Source: Endomychus coccineus (taxonomy: Eukaryota; Arthropoda; Insecta; Coleoptera; Endomychidae). From it: 64,000 nt of DNA. This document shows positions 21,901-31,438 of this stretch, in pieces; positions within the stretch are counted from its first letter, which is position 1; each line of letters begins with the position of its first letter. The stretch is taken from the NCBI GenBank assembly GCA_958510875.1, contig OY294067.1, positions 136,617,726 through 136,681,725 on the forward strand, read 5' to 3'. Position numbers and translations under genes: made by a program. Under the pieces are notes generated by a model, which worked only from the letters and a program-made list of their open reading frames with translations, was not told the DNA's origin and searched no databases.

Positions 21901-22330
21901 TCCGTCGTTCGTATTACGAGAAAAAAAAAACAACACGATTCGAACAGGTATCTCCGCTTAGCTAAGGGGTCGGGTCGGTGTATCTCGTCCGGCACGTGAA
22001 GAAAAATAACAAATATCGTCTTATAACGACGACGACGACGACGATTACGATTGTCGTGGCGACGAAAGTTCGAACGTGGAATACAAACAAAAAAACGTAC
22101 AAATCAATATGGAAGATAAAATTATGCAATAAGAAAAAACGAAAGATACGTGAGGGCCAAAATGTTCACGTACATATCCCATATAGAGATCGTTGCGTGT
22201 GATCGGTAACAAATCGCGATCCATATTATCGTTCCCTTTTCTCCTTAGCGTCTTTCGACTGTTCTTATACGTACGATTTTTGTTCGACACGCTTCCATAA
22301 GAACTATCACGTATATATGTATATGATAGG

Positions 22331-23653
22331 ATGACCGTATTTTTCTGTTGTATAATATTTATCATTATCGTCACGAATACGATGTTGATCGGAAATCTGA
22401 AAAAGTTCTCCGACAATTCGCTGTGGCTAAAAGAAAAAGAAAAAGATTTCAAGTATTATCCGGTCAACGAAGCGATTCGCTCGAATCTCTATCGTAACGG
22501 CGTAACAAACGAAAAGTTACATTTGACCGGCTTGGATTGCGATAGCGTTTTGAGAACTTGTTCTCTGAAGGCGTCCAGGTTCGACGCGGATTCGTGTACG
22601 TATTGTAACGAGCCGAACGCGAAATGCGTCCGTTACGACGAACCTATTAAAATCGTCACGATCGATAAGAAAACGGGCGCCATGACTGGTAGTAGAATCT
22701 ATGACGTGCACGAAAATGCCGATCTCGGTTATTGTACTCCGGTATTTAGCAACGCTTCGAAAGTGTACGAGTCGTCGTCGTCGTCGTCGTCGTCGTCGTC
22801 TGGATCATCTCCCGCGATCGCTTCCGGTGACGGCGTTATTCGATTGGATCCTTGTAACACGAATACGGGCGATCGCGTACTAGTCAAACCGCACACGGAA
22901 GCTACCGGCTACAAAATCAGTTGTTTGTGTAAATATCCGGAAATTATCAGTCAAACGATCCTGTTGGATTCGGATTGTGACGTGCCGACCGCTTGCTCTG
23001 GAGGAAAATTGATCGGCCCCGACTGGCGCGATCCCACACGATACGTAAACATAATCGACGAGTTATCGTGCGATCGTTGCATCTCGGGCACTTTTCCCGA
23101 TCGCGATCCGATCACGAATCATCCCGTGTGTAGAAAATCCACGTTCGCCGAGCACTCGTCCGAAAGCTACGACGAAACCTTCTATCCCAAGAACGTCGCT
23201 TTGTTGAACGTAACCGACGACGCGATAGAACCGACGTTCAGAGAGAAGTTCGGTCATCCGCAGGCGCGTAAAGTACCCGATCCTTGTGCTTTCGATGCGT
23301 TCACTTTCGTACCGTTCGCTCATAGCGAATGCTTATTGACGCACACGCCTGACAAATCGATTTATTTCTGTCGTAGTAACGACGTTTCCGTCGCCACTTT
23401 GCAATACGACGACGACTATCTAAAAGGTAACACCGGTCGATTCGGCAACGGTTGTTATCGTTTCACGAACGACAAGAGCGATATCGATTATATAGTCGGT
23501 GAATATTACAATAGGATACCGTCGTCTTCGTCTGACACGCGTACGAGTCAGCCCCGTGCGGCTCATCCGATAGTCGGATATGCCATCAAAAGATCGAAAA
23601 TTATGATGTACAACAAAGCCGATAAATTCTTAGATATCGATAATGTCGAATAG
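22331..23653 (+). CDS. pif-1: Per os infectivity factor 1, 440 aa
   Basis: Virion envelope protein needed for oral infection in the PIF-carrying viruses. It has an N-terminal hydrophobic anchor (about 4-22). A long cysteine-rich ectodomain follows in the PIF-1 order: LDCDSVLRTC, DSCTYCNEPNAKC, LGYC, LDPCNTNTG, YKISCLCKYP, DCDVPTACSGG and a CDRC...VCR module before ETFYP. A polyserine tract (about residues 150-162, encoded by TCG repeats) is an insertion relative to the usual protein, which is also somewhat longer. The gene overlaps PIF-3 by 11 bp in another frame. Confidence 0.9.
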   Translation: MTVFFCCIIFIIIVTNTMLIGNLKKFSDNSLWLKEKEKDFKYYPVNEAIRSNLYRNGVTNEKLHLTGLDCDSVLRTCSLKASRFDADSCTYCNEPNAKCVRYDEPIKIVTIDKKTGAMTGSRIYDVHENADLGYCTPVFSNASKVYESSSSSSSSSSGSSPAIASGDGVIRLDPCNTNTGDRVLVKPHTEATGYKISCLCKYPEIISQTILLDSDCDVPTACSGGKLIGPDWRDPTRYVNIIDELSCDRCISGTFPDRDPITNHPVCRKSTFAEHSSESYDETFYPKNVALLNVTDDAIEPTFREKFGHPQARKVPDPCAFDAFTFVPFAHSECLLTHTPDKSIYFCRSNDVSVATLQYDDDYLKGNTGRFGNGCYRFTNDKSDIDYIVGEYYNRIPSSSSDTRTSQPRAAHPIVGYAIKRSKIMMYNKADKFLDIDNVE

Positions 23654-24371
23654 ACGTAAGATAGTTATGATCTTCGTTCGTTCTGTTATCATTATTATCA
23701 TCATCATCGTCAGCGTCATCGTCATCGGTAATTTCATAATATTGCCACGAATATCCGAAATGAATAGACGCATCGCGAATATAGAAATAGAAACGAATAA
23801 AATTCTACGTGTAGATGTGACGACAAAAATTGAATCGTTACAACGATTCGTTTACAAGTCGAACGTTACCGATTGTGCTAGTAATGCCGTACGTTGTACT
23901 CACAATCAAGATTGTATCGACTCGTGTAGCAGTGCGTATAATGGATTTTACGAATGTTCTTCGGATACGCGCTTGTGCGTGCCGAGAAACGAGGAAAATG
24001 ATACAGCGAACGAAAACGCCGACGATAATAATGCTGGAACTTCTATTCGCCAGAAAAAGCAATGCAATACCATCAAGGGGGTATTCGCTCTACTACATGC
24101 GGACGTTCAATTTTCTAACGCTTTTTGGAAATGCGTTTCGCTCTTTCCCGCCTTGATAAATGACAACGGCGAACAAATGGACGGGGTATGTAGCGGAGGG
24201 TCGAGTTCCCTCGTCCACATGAACGTTCATACCCATTATCCGATCACTTCCGATTGCGAGTGTGCTCCGGGATTAACATTGACTTCTTTCGGGCGCACGT
24301 ACGATAACAACAACAGAATATCCATCACGCAGATTCCGCGTTGTGTACGCTATCCATTTTTGTACACATGA
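23643..24371 (+). CDS. pif-3: Per os infectivity factor 3, 242 aa
   Basis: It has an N-terminal signal anchor made almost entirely of Ile/Val (about 8-32). Then come the characteristic paired cysteines CASNAVRCTHNQDCIDSC, further cysteine pairs, and a C-terminal DCECAPG module. It overlaps the end of PIF-1, so the two are probably co-transcribed. Slightly longer than baculovirus PIF-3 (about 200 aa). Confidence 0.88.
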   Translation: MSNRRKIVMIFVRSVIIIIIIIVSVIVIGNFIILPRISEMNRRIANIEIETNKILRVDVTTKIESLQRFVYKSNVTDCASNAVRCTHNQDCIDSCSSAYNGFYECSSDTRLCVPRNEENDTANENADDNNAGTSIRQKKQCNTIKGVFALLHADVQFSNAFWKCVSLFPALINDNGEQMDGVCSGGSSSLVHMNVHTHYPITSDCECAPGLTLTSFGRTYDNNNRISITQIPRCVRYPFLYT

Positions 24372-24462
24372 TTGAAATCTTTATATTTGTGCGATTTTTG
24401 ATAGCAGAAAATGGAAGGTGAAAAATAAACAATTCATTCGATAATTTTTTTTATTTCATTTT

Positions 24463-25008
24463 TCATAATATACGATCCAAACATAATACCTGCAGAGTTG
24501 GAGGAGATGCTCTGCTCGACACCGCTTTGTCACCGTGCGTGCACCTGTAACGATTTCCCATACCCCGCAAGTCCATTATCTCACAGCGGAACGGCAAAAA
24601 CGCAACCCTGTGGGGTGTCACATCAATTCCACGTACCACCCGGAAACACTTCAACATGTACGACGTGAACATCGAGTCGACACGACGATCAACATATAAT
24701 GTCAGTTTTGTTCCCATGTATATGTTGATATAGATCACATATCCTCCCAAATCCCAAGCAGGTCGACACCACTCTTTGTCAGATGGAACGAAATTATCGC
24801 CAAAGTAATACACGGATACCATGTTGAAAGCGTTAACGGCTCCGACCATGAATGACACACAATCTCCGGCTATGAACCAATTCTTCGTGGGAAATTGCAC
24901 TTTTAACCATTCTACGATTTCCATCAGTCGCGGACATTTTGTGAATTCGTCTGCGTTGCGTACGGTTGACAACACGGAGCGCACGAACGTTTCACGTGTC
25001 ATCTTCAT
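24463..25008 (-). CDS. Accessory family A protein, intact copy (181 aa)
   Basis: One of a small family in 24.4-29.4 kb. Shared blocks are TFVRSVLSTVRNADEF, a segment around KNWFIAGDCVSF, VYYFGDNFVPSDKEW, SMFTSYMLKCF, VAFLPFRCEIMDLR and a C-terminal PPTLQVLCL. Soluble, with no signal peptide. I do not recognise the fold. It begins at ATG 25008, with the next copy directly upstream on the same strand. Confidence 0.72.
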   Translation of the reverse strand: MKMTRETFVRSVLSTVRNADEFTKCPRLMEIVEWLKVQFPTKNWFIAGDCVSFMVGAVNAFNMVSVYYFGDNFVPSDKEWCRPAWDLGGYVIYINIYMGTKLTLYVDRRVDSMFTSYMLKCFRVVRGIDVTPHRVAFLPFRCEIMDLRGMGNRYRCTHGDKAVSSRASPPTLQVLCLDRIL

Positions 25009-25127
25009 GATTGACGATATTCAAGTTAAATGTTTATACAGATGACATACCTTCCCAGATCGACACTATTCTGACGAACCAATCACAATTTTGTGAATTC
25101 CTCCGCGTCGTAACAAACGTTTCATCT

Positions 25128-25649
25128 TCATGACATGTGCAGGTAGCACAACATTTGTAGTGTTAATGGAGATCTTTTGACAGTCGTTATACGACGCTTT
25201 GAACGTTTCATCGACGAACGAAAATCCATGATCTCACAGCGATGTGGCAAAAATGCAAGGGCCGAATGGCCCTGACGCAACGATAAAAAACATTTCATAA
25301 CATACGACGTGAACACCTGACTGACGTATTCCTCTAGCCACAAAACAAACTCCATGTGCCTGTGCTTGTAGACGACACTGACGAATGAATCGTCTCCGAC
25401 TCCGAGTGGCATCCAATCTTCGTTCGATGGGATGAAATGCTCGCCGAAATAGTAAATTTCAATATTTTTATAATAAGCACTTTCTCCCAACAAAAATGAA
25501 ACAAATTGACCATTAATCATCCAATTTTTTGATGGAAATTGCAACATTTCAATGTTTTTCATCACATCAGGACACTTACTCGTGAATTTTTCGGCACTGT
25601 ATATGGTTGTTAACACACCGCGCAGAAAAGTGTTGTATATGACGTTCAT
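25128..25649 (-). CDS. Accessory family A protein, second copy (173 aa)
   Basis: It aligns along its length with the 181-aa neighbour (TFLRGVLTTIYSAEKF, KNWMINGQFVSF, IYYFGEHFIPSNEDW, VFTSYVMKCF, AFLPHRCEIMDFR). I place the start at ATG 25649. The upstream ATG at 25772 lies before a TATA box (TATATAA on the minus strand, 25735-25729), so the extension is probably promoter sequence. Function unknown. Confidence 0.72.
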   Translation of the reverse strand: MNVIYNTFLRGVLTTIYSAEKFTSKCPDVMKNIEMLQFPSKNWMINGQFVSFLLGESAYYKNIEIYYFGEHFIPSNEDWMPLGVGDDSFVSVVYKHRHMEFVLWLEEYVSQVFTSYVMKCFLSLRQGHSALAFLPHRCEIMDFRSSMKRSKRRITTVKRSPLTLQMLCYLHMS

Positions 25650-25734
25650 TTTCGATGAATAATAATAAATTGATACGTTTTGTATGCTCAATCGGAGGCG
25701 ACTAAATTCTGTGTCTGTTGAACGGCGGTTATAT

Positions 25735-25965
25735 AGGCCACCTACAGCCAACGTAACCGTCATGCGGAACATAATTTTGAAATTCCATCAGACGAACGAA
25801 TTATTTATTACCATAACTAAATCGAGATCGTTCCGTGAGAAATCCAGTAGAGAAATTTCGTTCGCCCACATTCGTTTTCGTTTCGAGTGGATCGTTTTGA
25901 TTCGTCTTGAGTTAATCGATTATCGTTACAAAAGACCAGATGTATTCATTCTCATGGCGGTATCA
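25735..25965. repeat. Two convergent relics of the Fanzor 3' end
   Basis: Positions about 25742-25806 match the plus-strand sequence at 29410-29490 (end of the Fanzor gene, minus orientation). Positions about 25887-25960 match the same gene end in the opposite orientation: the encoded LELIDYRYKRPDVFILMAV parallels LGLMDYRCKTSDEFVRLTE. The body of the nuclease is absent. Confidence 0.65.
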
Positions 25966-27170
25966 CAAAAAAAAAATTATACAGAGTACATTTTTATTTC
26001 ATATTATATACCTTTTTACAAAACATCATTAACAGAAGATGATTACAAATAAATTTTCTATTGTTAAGCAAGAAATGACGCTTCCATGTTTTCATTGTCA
26101 CCGAGAGAATATAAACCCAAAGCATGACGAAAACGTTACAAGAAATCTAATTCAAACATCATTGATTCAATGCTGTATATTGAAAATTCTATCGTGTTCC
26201 ATACTGAACGGAGGGAAGAATTGGACATAATATCCACAGCAAATCTGTATTTTGGAGAATTGGCAGAAAATATACTTGAGAGAAGCCTTTACGAAGAATT
26301 ATTGTTTAACGTTAGTGCGAAGTACGAAGATTTACGCCCAGTTATTGGCCTATTAAACCTGACACCCAGAGTAATTAGTGGAATAGCAGATCACCAAAAG
26401 TAGAAGTTGGTGGAAACTACGTGTATCCTTCCAGTTTATAACCTTTCACTATCTAGTACTCTAACAAACTATTTCGAAAAATCATTGCTTAACGTTAGAA
26501 CGAGATACGAATATGAAAAACATTCTCATCGTGAATGTGTTATCAACCGAGGAATATTATTCAATGCTTGAGATGCTAAAAATACCTCTCTAAATCAACC
26601 AACATCAGGCTGGAACTGAGCGAATTCAAGAGCAGCATGTTGAGAATTGGAAAGCCAACTATCTCGGCAATCCAGTAGGAGAAGACCTTTAGTTTATCGG
26701 AAATTGACATCCTTAACAGTCGCAGAGAAATATGATTCCAGTCCTAAAATCAGGAACTCTTTTATACGTAACGCAGTACTGTGTTCATACTGAATGGGAG
26801 AAACAAGTTGTCAACTTTTTTGAATTCACTATTTCGCGCAAGATACGAAGAGTATATATCCAATGGAACACGTGCAGAATCAAAAAGCCACATCTTCTAC
26901 TGTTGAAAGCAACGGATTTCGAAATTTGATGACCACTTTTTAAAGTACCTACACGAAATACAATCAAAAACAAAATTTTTACTATCTACGATGTTGTAAT
27001 GGAAAAATTCAAAGAAACAATTGTAGATACCGTAGACATTACTATCACTTCAAATATTTGGACTGGAACGATGAGTATGAAAAGTTCTTTGGGTATTACG
27101 ATCCTGTTCTCGCGTACAACGGGTGAAACTTGAACTGATATGAACTTCACCCTGCTATCCATGTACACAG
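25966..27170. other. Gene-poor stretch with decayed coding fragments
   Basis: Several short frames (longest 77 codons at 26170-26403) share recurring fragments such as taacgttagtgcgaagtacga (about 26307, 26488 and, further right, about 28166). They look like remnants of a repeated gene, but I could not identify it. No intact gene is supported. Confidence 0.45.
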
Positions 27171-27179
27171 TACAACCGG

Positions 27180-27500
27180 TGTTCGGGCTCGTTCAACATA
27201 TCTTCATCCAATCTTCTCCGGGCGGATCGAAAATTTCAATAAAATTTAAAGTAGCCACAGACGTGTAATTGGTACTAACTCCAAGTATGACAGATATGAA
27301 CTCTCCTATGATTATCCAATATGTCGATGGGACATCGTGTACTCTCCGCACTAACGTATGGAACTTGCCACGACCAAAACCTCGTTTTTTGTTTTTGTTT
27401 GTAGACTATACTGCCGTTCAAAGTATGTCCGAACGGTGACCATTCTTCTCTTAACGGGTTGAAAAATTCACCAAAATCTAAAATTTCCACAGAACTGGAT
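27180..27500 (-). pseudogene. Decayed copies of the family A gene
   Basis: On the minus strand, FDPPGEDWM (about 27190-27235) and, separately, EILDFGEFFNPLREEW followed by IVYKQKQKT (27275-27490) match the IYYFGEHFIPSNEDW...VVYKHRHME region of the intact copies. The frames are broken and the rest of the gene is missing. Promoter-side similarity to the 25.7-kb copy continues at about 27520-27600, including ttatata. Confidence 0.6.
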
Positions 27501-28274
27501 AATTGCTGGTGAATTTGTATGACGGATAATCGGAGACAACTGACTTATGTATCTGTTCAACGGCGCTTATATACGTTTTTGAAGCCACTCATAGTAACAC
27601 TAGTTGTATGCGTACATCGAACAACAAACGCTAACATCGTATCACCAATTGAAATAACAAAACAAGAAACATTCGTTGTATATTTGAAACTGTTTCTACA
27701 TGTGCAAAGTGCAATTATGAAATCATTACCTATATAAAAGAGAGTCATGTATGTAAAACATCCATTCGATTAACAGCTTAGCCCCGTTCAACGTCACACA
27801 CGGCCTTACTACAAATAATACAGTCCGAGGATAATCACGTGCAGTCATTCATATAGATGTCACCGACAGCTTGTGAGTATCCACATCCCATATAAAATCG
27901 AAATAATAAAACTATTTCAGTTCAATTGTCGAAGGACCGGGAAGTGTTGGACGCTCCTGTTGGGAAGAGAATCGTGAGATGGACGGAAATTCCGTACGTT
28001 ATCATCAAAGGTGATATAATGTTTTGAAGATTGTTCGGATTATAATGTTTTATTCATTTTTCAGTTGAACCTGTCGTCCCGATTCGACATATCCGACGGA
28101 AGCGTCTGAATTATGAATGGAAGAACAAAATCTATCCTATAGAAGTGGATTATTTCGAAAAATTGTAGTTTAACGTTAGTGCGGGATACTGATGAATTTA
28201 CTGTATTCTAAAATTAAATATAAATTAAAATATAAATTATATTCATCACATCTTTTTTTTTTGTGTGTGTGTGA

Positions 28275-28340
28275 TGCGAGTGCGCAAACATAATTTTGAA
28301 ATTCGTATCTCGTGACAGTCACGTTGGCGGTAAATGAGTT
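28275..28340 (+). repeat. Dispersed copy of the Fanzor 3'-end element
   Basis: It contains acataattttgaaattcgta followed by tctcgtgacagtcacgttgg. This matches the last codons and stop region of the Fanzor gene (reverse complement of about 29410-29475), with different sequence after ggcggtaaatgagtt. Confidence 0.6.
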
Positions 28341-28371
28341 GAAGTGATTTAGAATATATCGAATGGGGCGC

Positions 28372-28514
28372 GCTTCGTGCGCACGATGGGGTACCCGGTC
28401 CCCCATAAGGCACCCGCGACCGTTGGTTCATATCCGCTTGAGGCGGATATGTCCCTTGCTCGTTTTACGCGGGTGCCTTATGGGGGACCGGGTACCCCAT
28501 CGTGCACACGAAGC
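28372..28514. repeat. Long hairpin: 47-bp inverted repeat with nested stem
   Basis: Arms 28372-28418 and 28468-28514 are reverse complements with one mismatch (gcgcac against gtgcac). Each contains ggggtacccggtcccccat. The 49-bp loop holds a second stem, catatccgc/gcggatatg. Small open frames through the arms are artefacts of the palindrome. No target duplication is obvious. Confidence 0.9.
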
Positions 28515-28579
28515 ATATTGGAGAAATGAAATTGTAAAATATTTTATGATGAACAAACTTCATCGATCAGGTTTCTTTC

Positions 28580-28760
28580 TCACCGATGGAATATCAAAAC
28601 CAGCATATGTTCCTCGTCGTGCACACTAGCGTTATCGAGAAGCAGTTTTATATCGAGTAAAATTTGTTGGAACGAAATTTCATCGGGCAAATTTCTTCGA
28701 GCTGCAAAAACTTTGAACGTAACTCTCGAAAATTGTAAAATATTTTTTGATTGATTATCA
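28580..28760 (-). repeat. Degenerate hr-like unit
   Basis: Carries gttcctcgtcgtgcacacta, atcgagaagcagttttat, gtaaaatttgttggaacgaa and tttcttcgagctgcaaaaac, the same order as the hr-like arrays in minus orientation, but the central palindrome is degenerate (tttcatcgggcaaattt). Confidence 0.6.
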
Positions 28761-28909
28761 CGCGTGGTAAAATATCGAAGGAACGTTAAATGATTTTGAC
28801 AATTCTGCGTATTTGTTGTACGTCGCAAAAACGCCTCGTATATCCGAACTGAATAAAATATTGTGACAAAGTACAAAAGTCCCGTACAGAATCCAAATCA
28901 CTATCAGAA

Positions 28910-28998
28910 GCTCCATGTCAGACTTATAATTGAGACGTATTTCACAATTATGTTTTACATAATGGTGAAATTCGTATCTCATGACGGTCATGTTAACT
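28910..28998 (+). repeat. Dispersed copy of the Fanzor 3'-end element followed by TATA
   Basis: From about gtcagacttataattgagacg through ggtgaaattcgtatctcatg to acggtcatgtta, it parallels the final coding sequence of the Fanzor gene. It is followed immediately by ctataaatagagtataaata, so it may alternatively be a promoter-proximal element. Confidence 0.6.
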
Positions 28999-29066
28999 AT
29001 AAATAGAGTATAAATATATTCAATTTTTTATTGTTTATTAGAGTTACATATAAATAAAAACTTATG

Positions 29067-29429
29067 TTATTCGTGGTCTACGATATCGAATTTGCCCAAA
29101 CATAGCACCTGGAGAGTTGGCGGAGATATTCTGTTGTCAGGTCCAATCGCTACCGATTTCATTTTTTTGAAACTGTTCACGAGACTGACCACTTCCTCCA
29201 TATCATGCCGTAGTGACCAATACCAAATCCCGGAGGGTGCTGCCGCAACTGTACGCAAATCCATGATCTCACCGCGAAAAGGTAGGAACGCGACCTTGAG
29301 GTGTCTGTGGGTAATTTCGCGTACCAACAGGAAACACTTCAACACGTAAGACGCGAACGTCGATTCGAGTGACGTGTTCACGTATAAAACAATTGGAATT
29401 AACCCATTAACAGCCAACGTGACCGTCAT
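29067..29429 (-). pseudogene. 3' half of a family A gene behind the Fanzor gene
   Basis: Residues about 18-52 (TFASYVLKCFLLVRE, VAFLPFRGEIMDLR) and the C-terminal PPTLQVLCLG match the C-terminal half of the intact family A proteins. The N-terminal half is missing. The frame starts with ATG at 29429, overlapping the stop of the Fanzor gene (ATGA), in sequence that belongs to the 3'-end element. It could be expressed as a 120-aa protein, but is best read as a truncated copy. Confidence 0.6.
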
Positions 29430-30589
29430 GAGATACGAATTTCACCCTTATGCAAGACATAATTTTGAAATTCCGTCAAACGAACAAATTCATCTGACGT
29501 TTTACAACGATAATCCATTAATCCGAGACCAACCAAAATGATGTTACGCGCAGCATTGACGTCACGATTCCAAACGATTTTACATTTTCGGCAAATTTGA
29601 AATCTATGATCGTGACATCGTCGTCGCTTCGTATCGTCTCTATTTACGGTCGAGTTTTTGGGTGGCAAAGGCATTTTACCGGAACATTTCGAACAAGATT
29701 GTGTAGTCAGATACTCATCTACACATATAACGCGACATTTATCGCGTCGACGATGAAACGCTCGTTTGAGCATTTCGACGGCGGGTTTTTTATTTCTGCC
29801 ATAACTGAAATTTTTTTCCAGTGTTCCATCACCAAAACAAACCAACACGGAATCATCATCTTCGGCGGGCAATAACTGATTTACCACCTTATCCTCTGCT
29901 TTACGACGTGAAATGTACGAGTCCCAGTTCAAGCGCGTATATTTCCGCGTAGCGTAAATTTCGCGACTGGACGATAAGAAATTCAGTCTGTATAAAATGT
30001 ACTCCACATGAGAGTTAAAATTAGAACCACACTTCGGCGAAACAATTAATTTTTTCTCTATGTTTATACTTTCGCGATATTCAAGCAGGCGTTTTTCAAA
30101 GATTCTGGCCATTTTTTTCCGTTTACGTCGTCGAGCACGTTCTTTACAGAAATGTTCCTTGAACGTGGCCGATTTCAACACGAAGTTGGTTTCTGTTCGA
30201 GTTTCCTTATCGATATAGCACGCGCCGATATAATTAACAACTCCCGGATCGATTCCTAAATACTTGGTGAAACTTGAACTAGCCACTGTTGTCTCGGGTT
30301 GTTTGTTGGTCTTCTTTCGTTTCTTCTTCTGCGATTGTTGAATTGTGGATCGCCCATATCTATTCATCATGATGGAACAATCGATTCCGTTGGTGGAAAA
30401 ACTCATGGCGAAAGACGTCCGCTGCTTGTGGGGCTCGATGTGCATAGTTGTGTCGTCGAATTTGCCGTAAACTGAGTGAGATAGATCGAAATATTGCCAC
30501 CAATATTTTGGAGTTTCATTCCTAAACACGGGAGCGGTAGTTTTGTCCGGCAGCAATTTTACACTACTTAATAATTCGTTCAAAGCCAT
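29426..30589 (-). CDS. Fanzor (eukaryotic TnpB-like) nuclease, RuvC and zinc-ribbon part (387 codons)
   Basis: The C-terminal, catalytic part of a Fanzor RNA-guided nuclease. Seen: RuvC-I aspartate in GIDPG (D114); the FGDG segment typical of the family; the relocated Fanzor glutamate in VDEYLTTQSC (E292); a zinc ribbon C299-x2-C302 ... C333-x2-C336; and the RuvC-III aspartate in NRDVNAARN (D343). The catalytic residues are therefore present. The frame is the same as that of 30602-31393 and is separated from it by one TAA and four codons, so both are parts of one ancestral protein of about 655 residues. The gene end overlaps the dispersed 3'-end element, where TnpB-family systems encode their guide RNA. 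Confidence 0.9.
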   Translation of the reverse strand: MALNELLSSVKLLPDKTTAPVFRNETPKYWWQYFDLSHSVYGKFDDTTMHIEPHKQRTSFAMSFSTNGIDCSIMMNRYGRSTIQQSQKKKRKKTNKQPETTVASSSFTKYLGIDPGVVNYIGACYIDKETRTETNFVLKSATFKEHFCKERARRRKRKKMARIFEKRLLEYRESINIEKKLIVSPKCGSNFNSHVEYILYRLNFLSSSREIYATRKYTRLNWDSYISRRKAEDKVVNQLLPAEDDDSVLVCFGDGTLEKNFSYGRNKKPAVEMLKRAFHRRRDKCRVICVDEYLTTQSCSKCSGKMPLPPKNSTVNRDDTKRRRCHDHRFQICRKCKIVWNRDVNAARNIILVGLGLMDYRCKTSDEFVRLTEFQNYVLHKGEIRIS

Positions 30590-30601
30590 AGCGTTATAAA
30601 G

Positions 30602-31393
30602 TTAATGTTTTCGGCCAGACGAAAATATAGGAAACGCTGAAAAGGATTTCATCTTTCTCTCTTCGAACCATCGTCCCAACTCGAAAGTGATCGGTACCAA
30701 ATTCCACCAGTCATTTTCTATATTGATGAATTTTTTGTGATAGTCGAAACAGAAATCTTCTAGAAATTCTGCAACTTCTCGACTGTGGGCAACGTGACGT
30801 GGTACGAAGGCGAACAATTCGTCGTAAACTATTATCTTCCATTCGTAGCGTTTTCGATCACACTCTTTCTTGTATTTTTCATAGAAATATCGGACAAGTC
30901 GATCGTAAAAATGGACCGTGATACAATTTTTCATGTTGGTTTCGTGTTGCTTGACACACGACTTGATCAGGTATGTTCGTAATCGGCCGTCGTATAATAA
31001 CGTTTTGTCTGGCCGCATAGCGAAATATTCTTCGTCCAACGCAACGCGTTCTTTCCTCTGTCGTTTGCCCTGAAGATGGTAGTAGAAATCTTGTAGGTGA
31101 CTGATGGAAAACTGTCCGATCGGAAATTCGTTACGATGTAACAATTTTGTATAATGAAAACTGACGTAGAGCGATGCTTCGATGGTCAGTTGAGAAATTT
31201 CCAAAACGTCGTCCTCGATTCGTTGTCGCAACTCAGGATCTCGGCAAAACTTACGAAAACCGCGTTTTATTGTGAACGTCTCGGTACAAGTATTTACCGT
31301 GCTGAATCTATGTTTTTGCTTCAATATTCGATTTGCACACTTGGCCGAAGAAACGCGACTGTGGTCTAATCCACCACATGTTTTGCACGGCAT
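30602..31393 (-). CDS. Fanzor N-terminal part with zinc knuckle (263 aa)
   Basis: It starts with CKTCGGLDHSRVSSAKC, a zinc-knuckle-like motif, then a largely helical region with no membrane segment. It ends at TAA 30604-30602, after which the same frame continues into the RuvC part. I infer it is the N-terminal recognition half of the Fanzor. It has a well-formed promoter: TATAAATA at 31438-31431 and two TCAGT initiators around 31397-31410, just before the ATG. It could be expressed separately; whether the stop is read through cannot be told from sequence. Confidence 0.78.
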   Translation of the reverse strand: MPCKTCGGLDHSRVSSAKCANRILKQKHRFSTVNTCTETFTIKRGFRKFCRDPELRQRIEDDVLEISQLTIEASLYVSFHYTKLLHRNEFPIGQFSISHLQDFYYHLQGKRQRKERVALDEEYFAMRPDKTLLYDGRLRTYLIKSCVKQHETNMKNCITVHFYDRLVRYFYEKYKKECDRKRYEWKIIVYDELFAFVPRHVAHSREVAEFLEDFCFDYHKKFINIENDWWNLVPITFELGRWFEERKMKSFSAFPIFSSGRKH

Positions 31394-31396
31394 GTC

Positions 31397-31438
31397 GACT
31401 GAAACTGAATCGACATGTGTACCGCGGCCTTATTTATA
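31397..31438 (-). promoter_or_regulatory. TATA plus initiator promoter of the Fanzor gene
   Basis: On the minus strand, TATAAATA (31438-31431) is followed about 30 bp later by TTCAGTTTCAGTC, an arthropod-type initiator repeated twice, and then directly by the ATG at 31393. Confidence 0.65.

Noticed and set aside
28246..28629. Short frames through the hairpin at 28.4 kb
   Set aside because: They mirror each other across the palindrome.
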